From positions 1 to 64,000 of the forward strand of contig QGVE01000003.1 of the NCBI GenBank assembly GCA_003242675.1: a stretch of DNA of 64,000 nt. Direction: 5' to 3'. Origin of the DNA: Bacillota bacterium. Its GTDB lineage: Bacteria > Bacillota_E > Symbiobacteriia > Symbiobacteriales > Symbiobacteriaceae. Made by a program: the position numbers and the translations under genes. Positions 1 to 8,622 of this stretch are shown in pieces. Below the pieces are notes generated by a model, which saw only the letters and a program-made list of their open reading frames with translations, was not told where the DNA came from and searched no databases. How positions within the stretch are numbered: position 1 is the stretch's first letter; each line of letters starts with the position of its first letter.

Positions 1-377
1 TGGTGCGCAGCTACACCCGCGGGTACGGCGCGGACGTGGTGCTGGAGATGTCGGGCAATCCCACCGCCATCCGACAGGCCCTGAAGGCTGCGCGCAACGG
101 CGCCCGGGTCTCGCTGCTCGGGCTGCCTGGCCGGCCGCTGGAGCTGGACCTCAGCGCCGACGTGATCATGCGGGGCCTGGTGCTGCAGGGCATCACCGGC
201 CGCCGGATGTGGCAGACCTGGTATCAGGTGCGGTCCCTCTACCGGGCGGGGCTGGCCGAGCGGCTGAAGCCCCTGGTCACGCACCGGATGCCGCTGGAGC
301 AGATCGACGCCGCCATGGAGCTGATGGGTTCCGGCCAGAGCGGCAAGATCGTCCTGGTGCCTGACCTGAAGCCGTGA
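1..377 (+). CDS. tdh: L-threonine 3-dehydrogenase, C-terminal part
   Basis: Only the last 125 or so codons are present; the gene starts before the window. The protein is a zinc-type medium-chain dehydrogenase that oxidises L-threonine to 2-amino-3-ketobutyrate with NAD. The visible part holds the second half of the Rossmann domain ([16 protein letters not shown], then RVSLLGLPG) and the C-terminal substrate-domain return, ending in [10 protein letters not shown], the usual end of threonine dehydrogenases. The next gene, 26 bases downstream, is the ligase for its product, which makes the substrate assignment much firmer than the family alone would. The zinc ligands lie outside the window and cannot be checked. 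Confidence 0.88.
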   Translation, partial: VRSYTRGYGADVVLEMSGNPTAIRQALKAARNGARVSLLGLPGRPLELDLSADVIMRGLVLQGITGRRMWQTWYQVRSLYRAGLAERLKPLVTHRMPLEQIDAAMELMGSGQSGKIVLVPDLKP

Positions 378-403
378 TTTCCCGCAGAGGAGGTCAATCG
401 CGG

Positions 404-1582
404 ATGGCTCTGACGGACTTTCTCGTGGAGGAGCTCAACAGCCTGAAGCAGGCCGGGCTCTACCGGCCCCTGAAGGAGCTGCAGTCGCCCCAGCGCCCCC
501 GGTCCGTCATCGACGGGCGTGAGGTCATCAACCTCTCCAGCAACAACTACCTCGGCCTGGCCGATGATCCCCGGCTGAAGCAGGCGATGATCGAGGCCAC
601 CGAGGCCTACGGCGCCGGGTCGGGCGCGGTCCGGACCATCATCGGCACCATGACGATCCACAACCAGCTGGAGCAGAAGCTGGCCGAGTTCAAGCACGTG
701 GAGGCGGCGGTGGTCTTCCAGTCGGGGTTCACCTGCAACTCCGGCGTGATCCCGGTGCTGGTGGGCGAGCAGGACGCCGTCATCTCCGATGAGCTGAACC
801 ACGCCTCCATCATCGACGGGTGCCGGCTGTCCAAGGCGAAGATCCACCGCTACAAGCACGCCGACATGGACGACCTGGCCCGGGTGCTGAAGGAGACCGA
901 CGGGCAGTACCGGCGGCGGCTGATCATCACCGACGGCGTCTTCTCCATGGACGGCGACATCGCCCCGCTGCCCCAGATCGTCGAGCTGGCCGAGAAGCAC
1001 GGCTGCCTGACCTACGTGGATGACGCCCACGCCTCGGGCGTCCTGGGCGACTGCGGCCGGGGTACCGTGAACCACTTCGGCCTGGAGGGCCGGGTGACGG
1101 TGCAGGTGGGCACGCTGTCCAAGGCGGTGGGCGTGCTCGGGGGCTACGTGGCCGGGCCGCGGGCCCTGATCGAGCTGCTCTGGCACAAGGGGCGGCCGTT
1201 CCTCTTCTCCACGTCCCATCCGCCGGGGGTGGCGGCGGCCTGCCTGAAGGCCATCGAGATCATGGAGCAGGAGCCGGAGCGGATCCAGCGGCTGTGGGAC
1301 AACGCCCGCTACTTCAAGAAGGGGCTCCGGGACCTGGGCTTCGACACCGGCAAGTCCGAGACGCCGATCACGCCGGTCATCGTCGGCGACGAGGTGAAGG
1401 CGATGCAGCTCTCCGACCGGCTGCTGGAGGAGGGCGTGTTCGCCCAGGGCATCGCCTATCCGACCGTGCCGCGGGGCAAGGCCCGGGTGCGGACCATCGT
1501 CACCGCCGCCCACACGAAGGAGGACCTGGACGAGGCGCTGGCCGCCTTCGCCAAGGTGGGCCGGGAGCTCGGCCTTATCTAG
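404..1582 (+). CDS. kbl: Glycine C-acetyltransferase (2-amino-3-ketobutyrate CoA ligase)
   Basis: PLP enzyme of the alpha-oxoamine synthase family, 392 aa, that cleaves 2-amino-3-ketobutyrate with CoA to glycine and acetyl-CoA, the second step of threonine breakdown after tdh. Family marks are [10 protein letters not shown] near residue 45, [11 protein letters not shown], the cofactor-stacking region [31 protein letters not shown] and the PLP lysine in TLSKAVG at about residue 240. I chose the ATG at 404 because AGAGGAGG (386-393) sits at ideal spacing; an in-frame GTG at 374 would overlap the tdh stop and has no ribosome site. The related enzyme 8-amino-7-oxononanoate synthase is excluded mainly by the tdh neighbour. 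Confidence 0.93.
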   Translation: MALTDFLVEELNSLKQAGLYRPLKELQSPQRPRSVIDGREVINLSSNNYLGLADDPRLKQAMIEATEAYGAGSGAVRTIIGTMTIHNQLEQKLAEFKHVEAAVVFQSGFTCNSGVIPVLVGEQDAVISDELNHASIIDGCRLSKAKIHRYKHADMDDLARVLKETDGQYRRRLIITDGVFSMDGDIAPLPQIVELAEKHGCLTYVDDAHASGVLGDCGRGTVNHFGLEGRVTVQVGTLSKAVGVLGGYVAGPRALIELLWHKGRPFLFSTSHPPGVAAACLKAIEIMEQEPERIQRLWDNARYFKKGLRDLGFDTGKSETPITPVIVGDEVKAMQLSDRLLEEGVFAQGIAYPTVPRGKARVRTIVTAAHTKEDLDEALAAFAKVGRELGLI

Positions 1583-1612
1583 CGGCGAGCAGTGGGTTGT
1601 GGGTTGTGAGAA

Positions 1613-1648
1613 GAAACCAGGGCGCCGGATGAGCGGCGCCCTGGTTTC
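1613..1648 (+). terminator. Perfect 14-bp hairpin after tdh-kbl
   Basis: GAAACCAGGGCGCC pairs perfectly with GGCGCCCTGGTTTC around an 8-base loop. It follows the kbl stop by 30 bases and would also lie downstream of the convergent gene ending at 1811. No T-run follows on the + strand, so termination is inferred from position and stem strength only. Confidence 0.55.
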
Positions 1649-1810
1649 GCGCGCGGGGGGTTAGCGGAGAACGGACTGTTGGTGCCACGTGCCTGTGACA
1701 CCCTCATCGCGGGATTGAACCCGGCCCGGGGGTGACGCCCTGTCCGCGGGGTCGGGGCGCATCCGAGACGGGGACCCGGCCGGGTATGGGGCCTGCAGCG
1801 GGACGTGGCC

Positions 1811-2548
1811 TCAGTGGAGGTAGGGCAGGGGGTCCACGTACTTGAGCCCGGGGGATTCCGTGATGAACTGCCTGAGCAGGGGGCGATGCCCGGCGCCCAC
1901 CAGCACCAGGATCCGGTCCCCGGGCTGCCGGGCCAGGTCGGCGATGTGGCTGAACATGAACAGGTTCCGTCGGTACCAGTCCGCGACCAGGCGGGCCCTG
2001 ACGTACGAAGCCCCCGCCCCCACCGCGGCGATCTGCAGATAGACCCCGTGCATGGCATCGTGGTCCGGGGAGTTGAGGTAGCGCAACAGCCCCAGGACGC
2101 CGCCGTCGGCCTCGGCCCTCTCCTGCGCTTCTGCCACGCTCCTGGTCATGCGCTCAAACGCGTTCAGGAAGCCCGTCATCCCCAGCTTCCCGGCCTCGTC
2201 CAGGACGGCGCTGAAATCCAAGTCCAGCCGGTAGTCGATGCCGAAGATGCGGGAATGGCCCATCGCCGCGGCCGTGCGAAAGCCCAGCTGATCGATCTCG
2301 TTCCGGCCCAGCGTGTACCCCCCGGCACGGTACTGGTCGTAGCGCTCCTGCAGCGCGGGCGCCGCGTCAGGTGGAGCTTCCACCGCCACGTGCGTCGGGC
2401 GGTAGCGGAGCAGCCGGGCCACCACTTCCTGAATCTGCTGCTGGTACGGCTCGCTGAGCACGTCCCCGTAGCCGGTCTTGACGTAATCCAGGTTCGGGTT
2501 TTCCATGTGGAAAGTGCCCAGGACCATGACCTGTGCACGCTCCTGCAC
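1811..2548 (-). CDS. DUF5694-like (TraB/GumN-related) protein
   Basis: 245 aa, GTG start with GGGAGGG about 11 bases upstream. The N-terminus has a beta strand ending in LGTFHM, then VAVEAPPDAAPAL near residue 55, IFGIDYR near 100, and a C-terminal VGAGHRPLLRQF. This layout (GTFH, an acidic-proline turn, a C-terminal GHxxxL) is that of the DUF5694 family, distantly related to TraB/GumN-type putative hydrolases. There is no signal peptide or membrane helix. It is the only minus-strand gene in this part and faces away from tdh-kbl, so it is probably a single transcription unit. The biochemical function is unknown to me; the family name rests on motif pattern only. Confidence 0.62.
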   Translation of the reverse strand: MQERAQVMVLGTFHMENPNLDYVKTGYGDVLSEPYQQQIQEVVARLLRYRPTHVAVEAPPDAAPALQERYDQYRAGGYTLGRNEIDQLGFRTAAAMGHSRIFGIDYRLDLDFSAVLDEAGKLGMTGFLNAFERMTRSVAEAQERAEADGGVLGLLRYLNSPDHDAMHGVYLQIAAVGAGASYVRARLVADWYRRNLFMFSHIADLARQPGDRILVLVGAGHRPLLRQFITESPGLKYVDPLPYLH

Positions 2549-2984
2549 CAGGCAGCCATCCCTCCCGCAGGTGTCGAGTCAGCGCGCCGGCAGGCGGGGA
2601 GGGGGCGCAGTACCATCCCCCCCGCCCGTCCGGTCAGAAAACTCATTCGCCCATGCGCGACGATCGCCTGCTGCCCAGCGGCGCGGGCCGTGAGACACAG
2701 GACAGGGACAGGCGACATGGTCCACGGACGCTCCCCTTCGCCTGGGATCCGCTGAGCGCCCCGGGCAAGGGGGCTTTTTTCATGGATCGCCGCCTTGTGG
2801 GGTGTTGCAGCAACCCGGCAAGTTGGTTTAACCTCAAATGATGAGTTGTATCGATAAAGCAGGCGTGAAGCTTTCCTGACCGCCGGGGCGCGCGGCCATG
2901 GGTGTCCAACCACCCGTGAAGCGCGTCGCCCCTGTCTCTACTCCGGAGCCGGACATACCCTGCGGGACCAACGGAGGATACGAC
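2549..2984. other. Intergenic stretch between divergent genes
   Basis: 436 bases without a convincing gene. The part nearest the minus-strand gene is GC-rich and must hold its promoter and leader. A textbook terminator-like hairpin with a T-run lies at 2755-2780 on the + strand although no + strand gene precedes it. From about 2810 to 2870 the sequence turns AT-rich (GGTTTAACCTCAAATGATGA), a likely promoter region for the gene at 2985, but I could not pick hexamers with confidence. Confidence 0.6.
2755..2780 (+). terminator. Orphan intrinsic terminator
   Basis: AGC(G)CCCC, loop GGGCAA, GGGGGCT, followed directly by six T residues. A 7-bp stem with one bulged G and a run of T is a standard intrinsic terminator on the + strand. 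No coding region on the + strand leads into it, which suggests a short untranslated transcript starting somewhere in 2560-2750. Confidence 0.6.
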
Positions 2985-3695
2985 ATGCTCACTGACCTTG
3001 TTGCGGGCTTCGGCAAACTCGTGGTCTACTACGGCCTCTGCGTGATCGGGGCGCTGGCCCTGCGCCGGTTCGTCCGGGTACCGGCGGAGGTGTTCCGCAA
3101 GACCCTGCATCTGATCCTCCTGGGTTCCCTGTTCGTTTTCCTGTACGGCTTCGGGACGTGGACGGCCTCGGCCCTCGCCGCGGTCCTGTTCGTGGCGGCA
3201 GTCTACCCGGCGCTCGCGGCCGCGGAACGGTTGCCGGGTTACTCGCAGCTGCTCACCGAGCGCAAGGCCGGTGAGATCAAGCGCAGCCTAGTCGTTGTCT
3301 TTGCCATGTACGCGACCCTGGCCGCCGTGGGCTGGGGCTGGCTCGGCGAGCGGTACCTCGTGACAGCCTCGGTGATGGCCTGGGGCCTGGGCGACGCCGC
3401 AGCCGCGCTGGTGGGCAAGCGTTTCGGGTCGCATTTTATTGAGGGAAGACTCGTGGAGGGGCGCAAGAGCGTCGAGGGGACGCTGGCCATGTTCCTGGTG
3501 TCGTTCCTGTCGGTGCTGGCCGTCCTCCTGGTCCACAGCGCCGGGAACTGGCGGGTTTCGGCGCCCATCGCCGCGGTGACGGCCGCCGTTTCCGCTGCCG
3601 TGGAACTCTGCACCCGGGACGGCATGGACACCATCACCTGCCCGTTTGCGGCGGCCGCGGTGCTGATTCCGCTGGTGCGGGCACTGGGGGTGTGA
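2985..3695 (+). CDS. CTP-dependent prenol/dolichol kinase-like membrane protein
   Basis: 236 aa with about six to seven hydrophobic helices. Family signs are the N-terminal RKTLHLILLG segment and, near residues 135-170, GDAAAALVGKRFG followed by EGRKSVEGTLAMF. This pairing is typical of the DGK1/SEC59/VTE5 kinase group (diacylglycerol, dolichol, phytol and other prenol kinases that use CTP) and its cytidylyltransferase relatives. The substrate cannot be told from sequence. ATG at 2985 was chosen because CGGAGGA precedes it by 8 bases; a longer in-frame version from 2898 has no ribosome site. The following gene starts 3 bases after its stop, so the two are probably co-translated. Confidence 0.7.
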   Translation: MLTDLVAGFGKLVVYYGLCVIGALALRRFVRVPAEVFRKTLHLILLGSLFVFLYGFGTWTASALAAVLFVAAVYPALAAAERLPGYSQLLTERKAGEIKRSLVVVFAMYATLAAVGWGWLGERYLVTASVMAWGLGDAAAALVGKRFGSHFIEGRLVEGRKSVEGTLAMFLVSFLSVLAVLLVHSAGNWRVSAPIAAVTAAVSAAVELCTRDGMDTITCPFAAAAVLIPLVRALGV

Positions 3696-3698
3696 GGG

Positions 3699-4322
3699 GT
3701 GAAGGGGCAGAGCGGGGAGCGCACCCTCCTGGCCTCGGTCCTGCTCAGTTCTCCCGGCCCCATCGTCGTCGGGGCCGGGCTCCTGATCGGCCGTTCCTCC
3801 ACCCAGTTGGCGGACTTCATCCGCCGTACGGCGGAGCTCGCGGCCATCGTGGTCTCCTGGGCCGTCTACCGCGTCCTGCGCCGCGGCGGCGAGCCGGACT
3901 CCGCGCGCCGCCGGCGGCTGGAGCGAACCGCCAACGGGTTCGTCGGCGGGGCCATGTGTCTCTCGGGCGCGGCCATGCTGGTGCTGGCGCTGTTCAGCGG
4001 CGGCGCGGAGAAGGGCAACGTCATCCCGGGGCTGGTCATCGCCGGCCTGGGCGTGACGACCAACGGCTGGTTCTGGTTCCGGTACCGCACCCTGGACCGG
4101 CGTGAGCCCAGCGCCATCCTGGCGGCGCAGAGCCGGCTCTACCGCGCGAAGACCCTGGTGGACGGCTGCGTGACAGCCGCGCTGGCCACCCTGGCCCTGG
4201 CGCCCGCCTCCCCGGCGGCGCGCTACGTCGACCTGGGCGGTTCCGCCGCGGTGGCCCTCTACATGGTGATCAGCGGCGTCCTGGTCGTGCGCGGCGGATC
4301 GCGGGTGGAGCGCACGGTATAG
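3699..4322 (+). CDS. Integral membrane protein, cation-efflux-like fold suspected
   Basis: 207 aa, GTG start 3 bases after the preceding stop. Five to six hydrophobic helices are visible, with the pattern LLIGRSSTQLADFIRRTAEL near residue 30 and QSRLYRAKTLVDGCVTAAL near 145. The spacing of these two polar-in-membrane segments recalls the transmembrane half of cation diffusion facilitators, but the metal-binding histidine/aspartate set of that family is not evident and the cytoplasmic domain is missing. It may be a degenerate or transport-inactive relative. Coupling to the prenol-kinase-like gene suggests a shared membrane role, unproven. Confidence 0.5.
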   Translation: MKGQSGERTLLASVLLSSPGPIVVGAGLLIGRSSTQLADFIRRTAELAAIVVSWAVYRVLRRGGEPDSARRRRLERTANGFVGGAMCLSGAAMLVLALFSGGAEKGNVIPGLVIAGLGVTTNGWFWFRYRTLDRREPSAILAAQSRLYRAKTLVDGCVTAALATLALAPASPAARYVDLGGSAAVALYMVISGVLVVRGGSRVERTV

Positions 4323-4542
4323 ACCGCAGCGGTTGTTGAGCGCCCGGTCGGATTCGGCGGGACGGGATTCGGCGTGATCCGGCGGGCCTCAGGGGCGGGA
4401 GGCGCCGGGCCGGACAGGCGGGGCCACCCGGTCGGGCGAATCTGCCGCCGGGGAAAGGTAAGCCCGTGGCAGGCGGTGAATTCGATAAGGACAGCTTTCC
4501 GGGCGATGGCGCTCGCGCCGTCGGCCGTATCGGAGGTGGGCC

Positions 4543-5739
4543 GTGAACTACTCGGCATATGTGGAATCGGTCGGCAGCCAGCTGGCGGACAGGGGCTTCG
4601 AGGTGCAGGCCGTGCCGCCGGAGCTGCAGGGACGGCTGGCGCTGCTGGTCTCCCGGCAGGAGGAGTGGGGGCGGCTGCTGCTCGCGCTGGCCGCAGAGCT
4701 GAACCCGAGCGACCCGCAGGAGCGGGAGTCCCTGGCCCAAGCCTGCGGGGCGTGGGTGCGGGAGGCGCGCGGCGACGAGGTCTGGCACATGATCCTGCTG
4801 TTCCCCTTCGACCGTACGGTGGGCGAGGAGGAGGCGGAGGCGATCGCCGCGCTGGAGGAGCGGGACCCCGGGGAACGGTGGGGCGTGATCCCCTGGTCGG
4901 CGGATCTGGCGGTGGGGCTGCTGGACCAGCACACCGGGTTCCCGCCGGTGGATGAGGCCGTGGCCCGCATCCTCACCGATGTGCCCGAGACGCCTGAGCG
5001 GCGGTTCGTGGAGGTCCGCCCGCGGTACGAGGCCCGGCGCCCCTGGCCGGGGCTGGACCGGTTTCCGGCGACACGGCTGATCCTGGCCCTGACCGTGGCC
5101 TACTACCTCTGGACGGTGTGGATGGGCGGCGGGCTGCTGAACCTGATCAGCGGGCCGGACACCCTGTCCCTGGTGATCTGGGGCGCGAACTACAGCCTGC
5201 TCACGCTGGCCGAGCGGACGCAGCAGTGGCGGCTGGTGAGCCACCTGTTCCTCCACGGCGGCGCGATGCACCTGGCGTTCAACATGTGGGCCTTCTGGCA
5301 GGTGGGCCGTTACTGCGAGCTGATCTACGGCTCCGCGCGGATGCTGTTCATCTACTTCGTGGCCGGCGTGATCGGCGGGGTGGCCTCGGTCGCCGTGCGT
5401 CCCGGCCTGGTGATCAGCGTCGGGGCGTCGGGCGCGATCCTGGGGCTGATGGGCGCGCTGATCTACTTCGCCACCACCGTCCGCAACCGGCGCGTCGACT
5501 GGCAGGGGCTGCTGGCTCCGGTGGCCATCAACCTGCTATTCGGCTTCGTGTACGGGCGGGTGGACAACTACGCGCACATCGGCGGCCTCCTGGGCGGACT
5601 GCTGGCGGCGTTCGTCGCCGGGGCGCCGGGCCAGCGGAGCGGCTGGCGGCAGTACGCCGCACCGGTCCTGGGCGTTCTGGTGGGCCTGCTGGTGGCGGGC
5701 GTCCTGCCCCTCAGGCACGTCGCGACGCTGCTGCCTTAG
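4543..5739 (+). CDS. Rhomboid family intramembrane serine protease
   Basis: 398 aa. The first 170 residues form a soluble, acidic cytoplasmic domain without a recognised name. The rest is a six-helix rhomboid core: WRLVSHLFLHGGAMHLAFNM, then the catalytic serine in GASGAILG (about residue 294) and the catalytic histidine in YAHIGGLLGG (about residue 345). All catalytic positions are intact, so activity is expected; the substrate is unknown. The GTG at 4543 has GGAGG at 4532-4536. The 220 bases before it are GC-rich and hold no gene. The fused soluble domain recalls Firmicute rhomboids such as YqgP, which also have cytosolic N-terminal domains. Confidence 0.88.
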   Translation: MNYSAYVESVGSQLADRGFEVQAVPPELQGRLALLVSRQEEWGRLLLALAAELNPSDPQERESLAQACGAWVREARGDEVWHMILLFPFDRTVGEEEAEAIAALEERDPGERWGVIPWSADLAVGLLDQHTGFPPVDEAVARILTDVPETPERRFVEVRPRYEARRPWPGLDRFPATRLILALTVAYYLWTVWMGGGLLNLISGPDTLSLVIWGANYSLLTLAERTQQWRLVSHLFLHGGAMHLAFNMWAFWQVGRYCELIYGSARMLFIYFVAGVIGGVASVAVRPGLVISVGASGAILGLMGALIYFATTVRNRRVDWQGLLAPVAINLLFGFVYGRVDNYAHIGGLLGGLLAAFVAGAPGQRSGWRQYAAPVLGVLVGLLVAGVLPLRHVATLLP

Positions 5740-5759
5740 GGCCTGCCCAACGCCTCCTC

Positions 5760-5789
5760 TTGCGCGCCGGAGCAAGATTTTGGTACGAT
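5760..5789 (+). promoter_or_regulatory. Sigma-A-type promoter for aroQ
   Basis: TTGCGC (5760-5765), 18-base spacer, TACGAT (5784-5789), placed 35 bases before the aroQ start. It probably drives aroQ and the closely spaced dipeptidase gene. Confidence 0.5.
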
Positions 5790-5823
5790 AGTGCAGGTTT
5801 CAAAGGGGGAGGAGGCCCAGGCC

Positions 5824-6282
5824 ATGGGGCGCATTCTGGTGATCCACGGCCCGAACCTCAACCTGCTGGGCACGCGGGAGCCCGAGGTCTACGGCTCCAC
5901 CACCCTACCGGAGATCGACGCCATGCTCGCGGAGCTGGCCGGCGAACTGGGGGTTGAGGTGGAGTCGTTTCAGTCCAACCACGAGGGGGCCATCATCGAC
6001 GCCATTCACGGCGCCAGGGGGCGCTTCGACGGCATCCTCCTGAATCCCGGGGCCTTCACCCACTACTCTCTGGCGATTCGGGACGCCATCGCGGCGGTGG
6101 ACCTGCCCGTGGTCGAGGTGCACCTTTCCAACATTTATAAGCGCGAGCCGTTCCGCCACCGCTCGGTCATCGCCCCGGTGGCTGCGGGCACCATCGCGGG
6201 GTTCGGGGTCGAGTCGTACCGGCTCGGGCTCCGGGCGCTGGTGCACCTGCTGCAAGGCGACCGCGCACGAAGGGGGAGCTGA
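5824..6282 (+). CDS. aroQ: 3-dehydroquinate dehydratase, type II
   Basis: 152 aa, the usual length for the dodecameric type II enzyme that dehydrates 3-dehydroquinate in the shikimate pathway. Visible marks are [17 protein letters not shown] with the conserved Asn and Arg, the catalytic tyrosine in [13 protein letters not shown], and the catalytic histidine in [15 protein letters not shown], followed by the substrate-binding HRSVIAP region. ATG at 5824 has AGGGGGAGGAGG upstream; the longer in-frame GTG at 5791 falls on the promoter and is unlikely. It is followed after 3 bases by a dipeptidase gene, the aroQ-pepQ-efp order common in Firmicutes. Confidence 0.96.
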   Translation: MGRILVIHGPNLNLLGTREPEVYGSTTLPEIDAMLAELAGELGVEVESFQSNHEGAIIDAIHGARGRFDGILLNPGAFTHYSLAIRDAIAAVDLPVVEVHLSNIYKREPFRHRSVIAPVAAGTIAGFGVESYRLGLRALVHLLQGDRARRGS

Positions 6283-6285
6283 GGC

Positions 6286-7359
6286 ATGATTGAGGCGCGC
6301 CTTCAGCGCCTCAGGGCGCAGATGGAGGAGCGAGGCATCGACGCCGTTCTGATCGCCAAACCCCACAACCGGGCCTATCTCAGCGGGTTTACCGGGAGCG
6401 CGGGGCTGCTCCTGATCACGGGCGATCGGGCGGCCTTGATCACGGACTTCCGCTACGTGGAGCAGGCGGCGGCCCAGGCGCCCGATTTCGAAGTGGTGCG
6501 GATGGAGAGCACGAATCAGGCCGCGCTCGCCCGCCTGGTGGAACAGTGGGGGATCAAGCGGATCGGCTTTGAGGGCGACTTCCTCACCGTGGACGATCTC
6601 CAGGCGTACCAGGAGGCCGTCGCCGGGTGCGAGTGGCGCTCGGTCTCGGGGCTCGTGGAACAGCTGCGCCTGATCAAGGACGAGACCGAGATCGCCCTGA
6701 TGCGCCGGGCGGCCGAGATCGCCGACGAGGCCTTCGCCCAGATCCTGCCGCTGATCAAGCCCGGCGTGCGGGAGCGGGACCTGGCGACGGAGCTGGAGTA
6801 CCGCATGAAGAAGCTGGGGGCGCAGGGCGTGGCCTTCGAGACGATCGTCGCCTCCGGCGTCCGCTCCTCCCTGCCGCACGGGGTGGCCAGCGACAAGGCG
6901 TTGGAGGTCGGCGACCTGGTCACCTTCGACTTCGGCGCGCTTTACCAGGGATACTGCTCCGACATGACGCGCACCGTCGTGCTTGGGGAACCTACGGACA
7001 AGCAGCGGGAGATCTACGGCATCGTGCTCGAGGCGCAGAAGCGGGGCGTTGCGGCCTGCCGCCCGGGCATCACCGGCAAGGATCTGGACGACGTGTGCCG
7101 CTCGTACATCGCCGAAAAGGGTTACGGCGAGTACTTCGGCCACGGCACGGGACACGGCGTCGGTCGGTTCATCCACGAGGGACCGCGGGTCAGCCAGCGG
7201 GGCGGCGACGTGGTGCTCCAGCCGGGGATGGTGATCACGGTGGAGCCGGGCATCTATCTGCCGGGCTGGGGAGGCGTCCGGATCGAGGACATGCTGCTGG
7301 TCACCGAGTCGGGGGCTGAGTCGTTTACCCGGTCGCCGAAGGAGCTGCTGATCCTGTAG
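6286..7359 (+). CDS. Xaa-Pro dipeptidase/aminopeptidase, M24B family
   Basis: 357 aa cytoplasmic metallopeptidase that releases residues N-terminal to proline. The first 125 residues are the creatinase N-like domain ([15 protein letters not shown]); the catalytic pita-bread domain follows. All five metal ligands are visible: two Asp in [17 protein letters not shown], His in GHGTGHGVG, Glu in VTVEPGIY and Glu in VRIEDM. ATG at 6286 lies 3 bases after aroQ with GGGGGAGCTGAGG in front. Linkage to efp is common and makes sense, since both deal with proline, one in peptide breakdown and one in translation of polyproline. Confidence 0.93.
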   Translation: MIEARLQRLRAQMEERGIDAVLIAKPHNRAYLSGFTGSAGLLLITGDRAALITDFRYVEQAAAQAPDFEVVRMESTNQAALARLVEQWGIKRIGFEGDFLTVDDLQAYQEAVAGCEWRSVSGLVEQLRLIKDETEIALMRRAAEIADEAFAQILPLIKPGVRERDLATELEYRMKKLGAQGVAFETIVASGVRSSLPHGVASDKALEVGDLVTFDFGALYQGYCSDMTRTVVLGEPTDKQREIYGIVLEAQKRGVAACRPGITGKDLDDVCRSYIAEKGYGEYFGHGTGHGVGRFIHEGPRVSQRGGDVVLQPGMVITVEPGIYLPGWGGVRIEDMLLVTESGAESFTRSPKELLIL

Positions 7360-7430
7360 AAGTTTGGTTGGTTTTCGCCCCCGGGGCGGAGAAATTCTGG
7401 CGCGAAGTGTTGAGCGGAGGGGTTTGCACA

Positions 7431-7988
7431 GTGATTTCGGTGAACGATCTGCGGAACGGCATGACCATCGAACTGGACGGCACCGTGTACCAGGTTCTCG
7501 AGTTCCTCCATGTCAAGCCCGGCAAGGGTGCGGCGTTCGTGCGGACCAAGCTGAAGAACATCCTCACGGGCGCCACCATTGAAACCACCTTCCGCGCGGG
7601 CGAGAAGGTGGCCCCGGCGAACGTGGATCGGCGGGAGTACCAGTTCCTGTACGCCGATCAGGGCGTGTGGGTCTTCATGAACACCGAGACCTACGAACAG
7701 GTCGAGCTGACCAAGGAGCAGGTCGGCGACGCGCCCAACTTCCTGCTGGAGAACATGACGGTGCAGATCGCCAGCTGGAACGGCCAGATCATCGGCGTCG
7801 AACTGCCCAACACCGTCGAGCTGAAGGTCGTCGAGACGGAGCCCGGCTTCAAGGGCGACACGGCGACGGGCACGTACAAGCCCGCCAAGCTGGAGACCGG
7901 GTACGTGGTCCAGGTCCCGCTGTTCATCAACACCGGCGACGTCATCAAGGTCGACACGCGCACGGGCGAGTACCTGTCGCGGGCCTAG
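7431..7988 (+). CDS. efp: Elongation factor P
   Basis: 185 aa, three beta-barrel domains, the translation factor that rescues ribosomes stalled on polyproline. The tip loop reads [10 protein letters not shown] with Lys32 at the position that is modified in many bacteria; the C-terminus has the signature [20 protein letters not shown]. The start is taken as GTG 7431 because GCGGAGGGG precedes it by 8 bases and it gives the standard N-terminus [11 protein letters not shown]; an in-frame GTG at 7368 would add 21 residues unlike any EF-P. A strong terminator follows. Confidence 0.97.
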   Translation: MISVNDLRNGMTIELDGTVYQVLEFLHVKPGKGAAFVRTKLKNILTGATIETTFRAGEKVAPANVDRREYQFLYADQGVWVFMNTETYEQVELTKEQVGDAPNFLLENMTVQIASWNGQIIGVELPNTVELKVVETEPGFKGDTATGTYKPAKLETGYVVQVPLFINTGDVIKVDTRTGEYLSRA

Positions 7989-8006
7989 CGTCCACCGAAC
8001 GGCCTT

Positions 8007-8039
8007 CGGGGTGCCTTGCGGCACCCCGCTTTGTTTTTT
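8007..8039 (+). terminator. Intrinsic terminator after efp
   Basis: CGGGGTGCC / GGCACCCCG, 9-bp stem with TTGC loop, followed by CTTTGTTTTTT. It closes the aroQ-pepQ-efp unit. Confidence 0.9.
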
Positions 8040-8094
8040 CGTCAACCCGGGCAGACTAATGCGCGGGACTGCCCCAGGAAGGAGGAGTACTGCC

Positions 8095-8490
8095 GTGAGC
8101 GACCTTCGTGCCCGCGTCGCGTATCTGCAGGGTTTGGCCGAGGGGCTGGACATCGACGTCGACAGCCCGCACGGCCGGCTGCTGGCCGGCGTCCTCGACG
8201 TGCTCGGCGACATCGCCGAGGAGATCGAGGATCTCGCCGAGTTCCAGGAGGACCTCGCCGAATACGTGGACGAGCTGGAAGAGAACCTGTCGTCCGTGGA
8301 GGACGAGGTGTACGGCGGGGACGAGATCGTGTTCGTCCCCGAGGACGGCGCGGACGACGTCGTCGTGCTGACCTGTCCCCGGTGCGGCGAGCCGGTCGGT
8401 GCGCAGGGCGGGCAGGTCCCCGACGAGGACCTGGAGGTGACCTGCCCGGTCTGCGGCTGCACGATGGAACCCGACGAAGCCTATGAATGA
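8095..8490 (+). CDS. Zinc-ribbon protein with CD1247-like N-terminal domain
   Basis: 131 aa, very acidic. Residues 1-75 form a helical region (DLRARVAYLQGLAEGLDI, then runs of Glu/Asp) of the type called CD1247 N-terminal domain in clostridial proteins. Residues about 95-122 form a zinc ribbon with two CxxC pairs, CPRCGE and CPVCGC. Such proteins are found in spore formers near spoIIIA-efp and their function is not established. GTG at 8095 has AAGGAGGA 9 bases upstream; upstream in-frame starts overlap the efp terminator. It is likely a single-gene unit between two hairpins. Confidence 0.72.
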   Translation: MSDLRARVAYLQGLAEGLDIDVDSPHGRLLAGVLDVLGDIAEEIEDLAEFQEDLAEYVDELEENLSSVEDEVYGGDEIVFVPEDGADDVVVLTCPRCGEPVGAQGGQVPDEDLEVTCPVCGCTMEPDEAYE

Positions 8491-8509
8491 GGCGTGAAGC
8501 GATCGCACG

Positions 8510-8547
8510 GGGCCGCCCCCGGGCCGAGGGCCCGGACGGGGCGGCCC
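8510..8547 (+). terminator. Nested GC hairpin before spoIIIA
   Basis: GGGCCGCCCC (8510-8519) pairs with GGGGCGGCCC (8538-8547), and inside it GGGCC pairs with GGCCC. No T-run follows, so its terminating power is uncertain, but it sits exactly between the zinc-ribbon gene and the spoIIIA promoter. Confidence 0.5.
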
Positions 8548-8567
8548 TCGCGCGCACCGCGCAGTCT

Positions 8568-8596
8568 TCATAACGGGGGACAGGCCGGCATAGCAT
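8568..8596 (+). promoter_or_regulatory. Sigma-E-like promoter of the spoIIIA operon
   Basis: TCATAAC (8568-8574), 14-base spacer, CATAGCAT (8589-8596). The known Bacillus sigma-E pattern is an ATA-containing -35 and a CATACAAT-like -10 spaced by 13-15. spoIIIA is a mother-cell sigma-E operon in Bacillus. The predicted transcript would start near 8603, just before the spoIIIAA ribosome site. The same geometry recurs before spoIIM. Confidence 0.5.
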
Positions 8597-8622
8597 CTCT
8601 CAACAGGAAGGGGGGACGAGCC

